Positions 59,571 to 64,000 of a stretch of 64,000 bases of DNA are shown here, piece by piece (position 1 is the stretch's first letter; each line of letters opens with the position of its first letter). The notes under the pieces are model-generated. The model was not told the DNA's origin, searched no databases, and worked only from the letters and a program-made list of their open reading frames with translations. Source of the DNA: Sipunculus nudus (lineage: Eukaryota > Annelida > Sipuncula > Golfingiida > Sipunculidae); contig CM049322.1 in the NCBI GenBank assembly GCA_026874595.1, positions 48,897,340 through 48,961,339 of the forward strand, read 5' to 3'. The position numbers and the translations under genes were made by a program.

Positions 59571-62461
59571 TATAAATTAATATATATATATATATTGTCA
59601 CGAAAGTCTGAGGCTCATACAATTTTGTCCTATTGAATTTCAATACACAACCAGACCTCGGACTAAAACACACCAATCAAAACTCGAAGACCGAAAGTGG
59701 GGTATACAGAACATTTTACTTCATCTCAAAACGTGACCAGATACATTTGCATAGGAATCTATTTAAACTGATAAAAATGAATATACAGAAATATTTACTA
59801 AACCCAATAGTGCAGACGTTTCAATGAGGGTGCTTCTTGGAAAGGAAATTGCATTAGCCATACAAAATACACATGACACAGTACAAACACATGAGATAAA
59901 TTAAACCCTTGCTACACTAAATTATACATGGTTATACCAAATTGTTAAAGCTGGCTCTTACAAGAATTGTCCTATCTGGACCTGATTTGAGCCCCGAATA
60001 CCGACTCCTTTTTTTAACTCACAGGAATATATAAGTTCACATGTACCTAGGTGGACGGGCCCACCGGCTAAGCATATGTAAGAATACTGAAGAATGAAGA
60101 TAATTACAGAACAATTATGTTTTACTGACAAGGAGAGAATAAGATGTAGAGGCCGAATAAACAGATGTAGTCCAGATAATCACAACTACAGACCTTTTTA
60201 TACACCTGGCTAAAGTGTAACAGATAGAACGATGTATATGGCTTAGTGCTGCTTTAAGAAGTATTTATGTTTTAAGACATGATGGCAGGTATAACAATGT
60301 TTGGCCTTGTGGCACCATGACGTTACATTGTTAAGAGACATATAAATATTCCATGGCTTAACGCTCAATATAAACAGAACTGAAGTTACATTACAGAGTG
60401 TTATTTATTACACGGCTCATTATTTACAAGAAAATTAAGACGAGACGAGCCAGCCTTCCCTTTGTCATTTTCGGCTGCCTAGGATACGTATGGCGCCATA
60501 TAAAATTATTTTCCTTCAAAAAGGAGGTTCCCAGTGTACCCTTGTATATAGACGTAAAAGATGCGGGAAAAATTAGCTGGTCCCTTTCACAGGGAGCGTA
60601 AAACTTTGTATTTGTCATTCAATAGGGGAAGCAGTGTATGGCCGACTGCACTACAATACACATGCACGCCTGTGTCGTACACACGTCCGATGTTCCACCT
60701 TAGAGCCGTCACAATGTATAAAACAGATCACACCTGACGACGGAGGTGGCGGAAGTCACATGTTAATGTGTAAATGGCCATTTTCGAAATGAATACTGCG
60801 TACCAGCTTATACCGTCCCACTAATACAGCATATTCAGATTAAATGTTTTATATGTATATATATATATGTGTGTGTGTGTGAGTGTGTGATTGTTCGTGT
60901 GTTTATCGGTTAAAAATTTGTCCCGAAAACTCTCAGAGTTTGAGAATATTTGATTTTGCCTTATAATATTCGTGTATTTCCACCAGTGATGATATTTTCC
61001 GTTTGCATTGTATGTATACCTGAAATAGTACATGTAATGATATCGTATATTAGCACGTTCTGCAAGCGAAAAAGGCAAAATATAAAGAAACCCAAAACGT
61101 TCCTTTTCTGACATTTGACAAACGCAACTTATCTGCTACTAAACCTATCTGCGCATTTTGCCTTAAAGTTCAAGGAAAAACTGTCCTAAAAAACTATAAA
61201 AGAGACGTTCATATCACCGTAAGTAATATTTCTAAGGATACGGTTTTCTTAAATTAAAAAAAAAAAGGTTCACTACATGCAAGGCTTGACCTCAGGACCG
61301 TAGAAATTCAGAAAAGGGTCATAAGTGAAGAGTGCTAAATCATCTTGAATCGTACATGCTTACCAAGTATAAATACGTAGATCGTCTGATTCCGAAGTGA
61401 GGTGTGTAAGGACACTATAACACACGAAGAATGATATAGACCTCCCTTTCAATTAACGTATCCTTGTTGATTGTATAAGGTACGGAACCCCAAATAAGGT
61501 TATTGTCGTAACAACTCAACACAAGTAGAATTGCCTATGGCTCTCGCTTGGTCATCCTGTGGTATCTACCTCTAGTCTGTCGAGCCGGTGAATTGGTCGG
61601 CACGTGTCGTCTATGATTGATTAATAAATTCCTTTGTTAGGCTCGGGCTGAGCTGGCTTTGTTTGTTTAGCACTGATCGATTGACTGTAGTACATTCGCA
61701 CAGCGCGATAAACATCTAAGTCAAACCACTGATGAATTACTTATGTATATGTTCTAGTCGTCATTGGGTAGATGTAAAAATTAATAAACCACGATTTGAT
61801 AATATTTGTATTCTCTTTCCACAAATTCAAATAACCCACGATATGCGTTATACTAAAAAAATCCACGGAATTCTAAACCTACGATATTATCGGAATTTAA
61901 TGTACATTAGGTTTGTATGTGTTGGAACGTGACCTGAAAGCCAAAATATAAAACAGTTAAACTAATACTGTACTCTGAGCAAAACCGCTAACACCGAAAT
62001 TATCTTTTCTTATCCATTCGTATTGGATATGTTTGCAACACCGCGTCAGATATGGACTGCCCATTGTTTGCAAACCTTAAGTCTGAGGCGTGACATTGTA
62101 TATGACAACATCTCTTTGAGGAATGATAGTTTGTATTCATTAGAATTATTTATGGACGCATCCATTATGTGCCTTTACATTAAATTCACACATACGTAAA
62201 ATACTTAAAACTTTACGATAGTGCATACAGTAATAGAACGGGCTGAGTGTTTAAAGTAAATACAACACTTTGAGATAATGAGCAAAGTAAAAAGGCAGAC
62301 CAGCTCATAAAAAGAATTACTTGGGCTAAGCCAAGAATCCAGAAAAAAACACCGAAATCCGTTTGTAATAGTGAAATATTTTGATTGAATACCAAACAAA
62401 CAAGCACCTTGGATTGCGATAATCTAAGCAACCTGAAGGCCTTGTGTTTCTACATTTGCAG
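58438..62461. other. Non-coding sequence with microsatellites
   Basis: (TA)n runs lie at about 58516-58550, 59506-59569 and 59580-59595, and a (TA)/(TG) run at 60855-60892. Small ORFs on both strands are unrecognised, including a 64-codon one at 59633-59827 immediately after a TA run. No gene is supported. Confidence 0.5.
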
Positions 62462-62590
62462 GACAGCCATTGGTTTATTCACCCTTCCAAATTACATGGC
62501 AACAACATGAGAACAAGTTTCTGCGGACTGCTTGTGCTGGCAGTATGTCACGTTGCAACAAATGCCCCGAATTGCAGATGACTGAAATCG
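62462..62590 (+). CDS. Candidate first coding exon of a TSP1-domain gene
   Basis: The exon follows the acceptor TTTGCAG and ends at ATCG|GTAATG. It can be read two ways. In one frame an ATG at 62507 starts a strong signal peptide (MRTSFCGLLVLAVCHVATNA), but that frame hits TGA at 62579 and does not match the next exon's phase. In another frame the whole 129-bp exon is open, phase 1 at both ends, and joins in frame to the thrombospondin-type exon at 63806. A one-base difference in the CCCC run at 62565-62568 would reconcile the two, since lectin genes here also put a phase-1 intron after the signal peptide. The start is therefore uncertain. Confidence 0.5.
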
Positions 62591-63805
62591 GTAATGTTAT
62601 ATTCCAGAATAATAATTCTTCAGGCGGAATAACTAGGCTTCGCAAAAAAATGTTCTCTAAATGCAAATGTAATCCACAAAAAAAAATAATAATCCGACAA
62701 AAGGGGATTGATGTTTATAAAATGCAGTAAAAACGTAACACCCAATTCATAGAAATATGTATATTTTTTCACATCATTATGTATTTTTTTCCAAGAACCT
62801 TACATTTGTTCCTCTAAATGTTTGTTTATAAAAGAAAAACATCGATTACGTGTTTGCATAAATATGCATAACAAAGGATAAAATGTTTCTTCAATTTAGG
62901 ACAAAAGATCAGTATTTATATCAAATCATACCAAGTGGTTCAGGGTACCCGAACATTAAACGCATTTTCTACACAAAACACACTTTTGATAACAAATAAT
63001 GTAATCAAGTGTTTCGATATTTAATTTAAAGATAATTGATTGAAAATTAAATAATTAACCTAAATATCTATTAAATATATATTATATAATAGCAGTCGTT
63101 ACGGTTTTCCTGACACTCCCTAATTAAGTTATAGAAATAATGTGTATCAATAATTTGGGCAAGAGGATATCACGATATATATCAACGTATACTGAAACTG
63201 AGGTTAGGGGTCTTGTAAAACAACAAAAACATGATTCTCCTATTATAAACCTGCACAGAACTCCCTGAATTTCAGGCGGAACATTCTGCTAGGTTTTACC
63301 TTATTTAATTTGAAGAAACCTTGAATGTAACCAAGGTTTCTAAACCTTATGATAAAATGACTCGAAATGTGCTCTTTTGTTGGTAGCATGTGTAGAATTT
63401 ATGAGATATTTTTTTTTATTGTAAAAATTGCAATTTCGCATAAAAAACATGTTACCTTATTATGGAGTTGGAAAGTATTTGATATAAAAGAACGATTATT
63501 TTCTCAGGTATGAACGGGTTTCTTGAGCACATAACCATAATAAGCGCCGTGTGATCGGGGCGGCCATCTAAAACTCGCTTGAATGTGTGCTAGAGGACAT
63601 TTTGTTGCATTGGGAAACATGTCCGTTTAGGTTGTAAATAAATATGTTATCGGGGAGACAAAAAGTTAAGCGATATGTCTAAAACCTCAATACACAGAGG
63701 CAAAATGCAGAGTATGATTCCTGAAGATAAAATTATCATAAATCGTACCAAAATCCTGCAAGACTATCTATCTTTATCCAATAAAAAAATCTAAATGATA
63801 TTTAG
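62591..63805. other. Intron of the TSP1-domain gene
   Basis: AT-rich, with a GTAATG donor at the left and a TATTTAG acceptor at the right. No other exon is recognised inside. Confidence 0.5.
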
Positions 63806-64000
63806 GTATAAGACAATGGGATTGGACTCAGTGGTCCACCTGGAGTCAGTGTATGAAAGGCAAGAAGACAAAACATCGTAGGGCAAACTTTGCCTGCTTA
63901 TCAGGACAGGAAGAGGCAATATTAGGTGTTAATGAAGCAGTTGTAGTGACAGCTAAACGCATCTACAGTGAAGAAAATCAAGACCACAATGGTGAAGATA
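63806..64000 (+). CDS. Thrombospondin type 1 repeat exon (partial gene)
   Basis: After the acceptor TTTAG the frame is open to the window edge and begins IRQWDWTQWSTWSQC. The W-x-x-W-S-x-W-S-x-C pattern is the start of a thrombospondin type 1 repeat, with the stacked tryptophans and first Cys. A basic KGKKTKHRR stretch and a Cys (FACLSG) follow, as in the RxR strand of the domain. The tail (EEAILGVNEAVVV, then TAKRIYSEENQ) departs from a canonical repeat and may be a linker. The exon enters in phase 1. TSP1 domains occur in secreted matrix and adhesion proteins; the full architecture lies beyond the window. Confidence 0.7.

Overview
The window looks like nuclear DNA of an invertebrate animal, probably a marine lophotrochozoan such as a mollusc. 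It is AT-rich and has many (TA)n microsatellites. Genes are sparse and broken into short exons with GT..AG introns and AATAAA signals. The recognisable genes encode small secreted single-domain C-type lectins of the perlucin-like kind. Decayed DNA transposons and long satellites fill much of the rest. The taxon is inferred from gene style only. There is no operon, CRISPR array or prokaryotic gene here.

Layout. An internal exon of a minus-strand C-type lectin lies at 424-609. A 34-bp minisatellite is at 4.68-5.04 kb. From 6.05 to 12.2 kb there is a tandem array built from about 140-bp and about 100-bp monomers. Nearly every monomer carries a 19-bp hairpin palindrome and a CTCF-like core, always in the same orientation. 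From 13.37 to 20.45 kb runs a 77-bp satellite whose core resembles telomere repeat (GGGTTACCCTAACCC). It is interrupted at a TA dinucleotide by a decayed pogo-type transposon (20454-22846), which has terminal inverted repeats and a remnant transposase. Diverged repeats rich in ACCTG/CAGGT palindromes follow (23.85-25.25 kb), then a stranded 77-mer fragment, then a roughly 250-bp repeat rich in GCGATCGC and TTGCTACC (25.79-26.92 kb).

The right half is mostly unique sequence. It holds an intact two-exon lectin gene (31383-32237), a frameshifted lectin pseudogene (40752-41140), an intact three-coding-exon lectin gene (55958-57245), and the start of a gene with a thrombospondin type 1 exon running off the right edge (62462-64000). 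Around these lie a probable tRNA-derived SINE, a Helitron-like 3' end, hairpin MITE-like elements, a pogo/Tigger-like terminus, a dispersed repeat pair (47.1 and 58.2 kb) and many microsatellites.

How it fits together. The lectin loci look like one locally duplicated and diversifying family. Where the signal-peptide exon is visible, it ends in a phase-1 intron. The sugar-site tripeptide differs at each complete locus (RPN, EPN, QPN), and two gene architectures exist, with or without an intron inside the lectin domain. The lectins are presumably secreted for immunity or shell/matrix work; that function is inferred from the family. The most unusual non-coding feature is the 6-kb array of about 50 same-facing CTCF-like motifs alternating with hairpins, beside a telomere-like satellite. 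It could be an insulator-like or chromosome-structural locus, but this cannot be settled from sequence alone.
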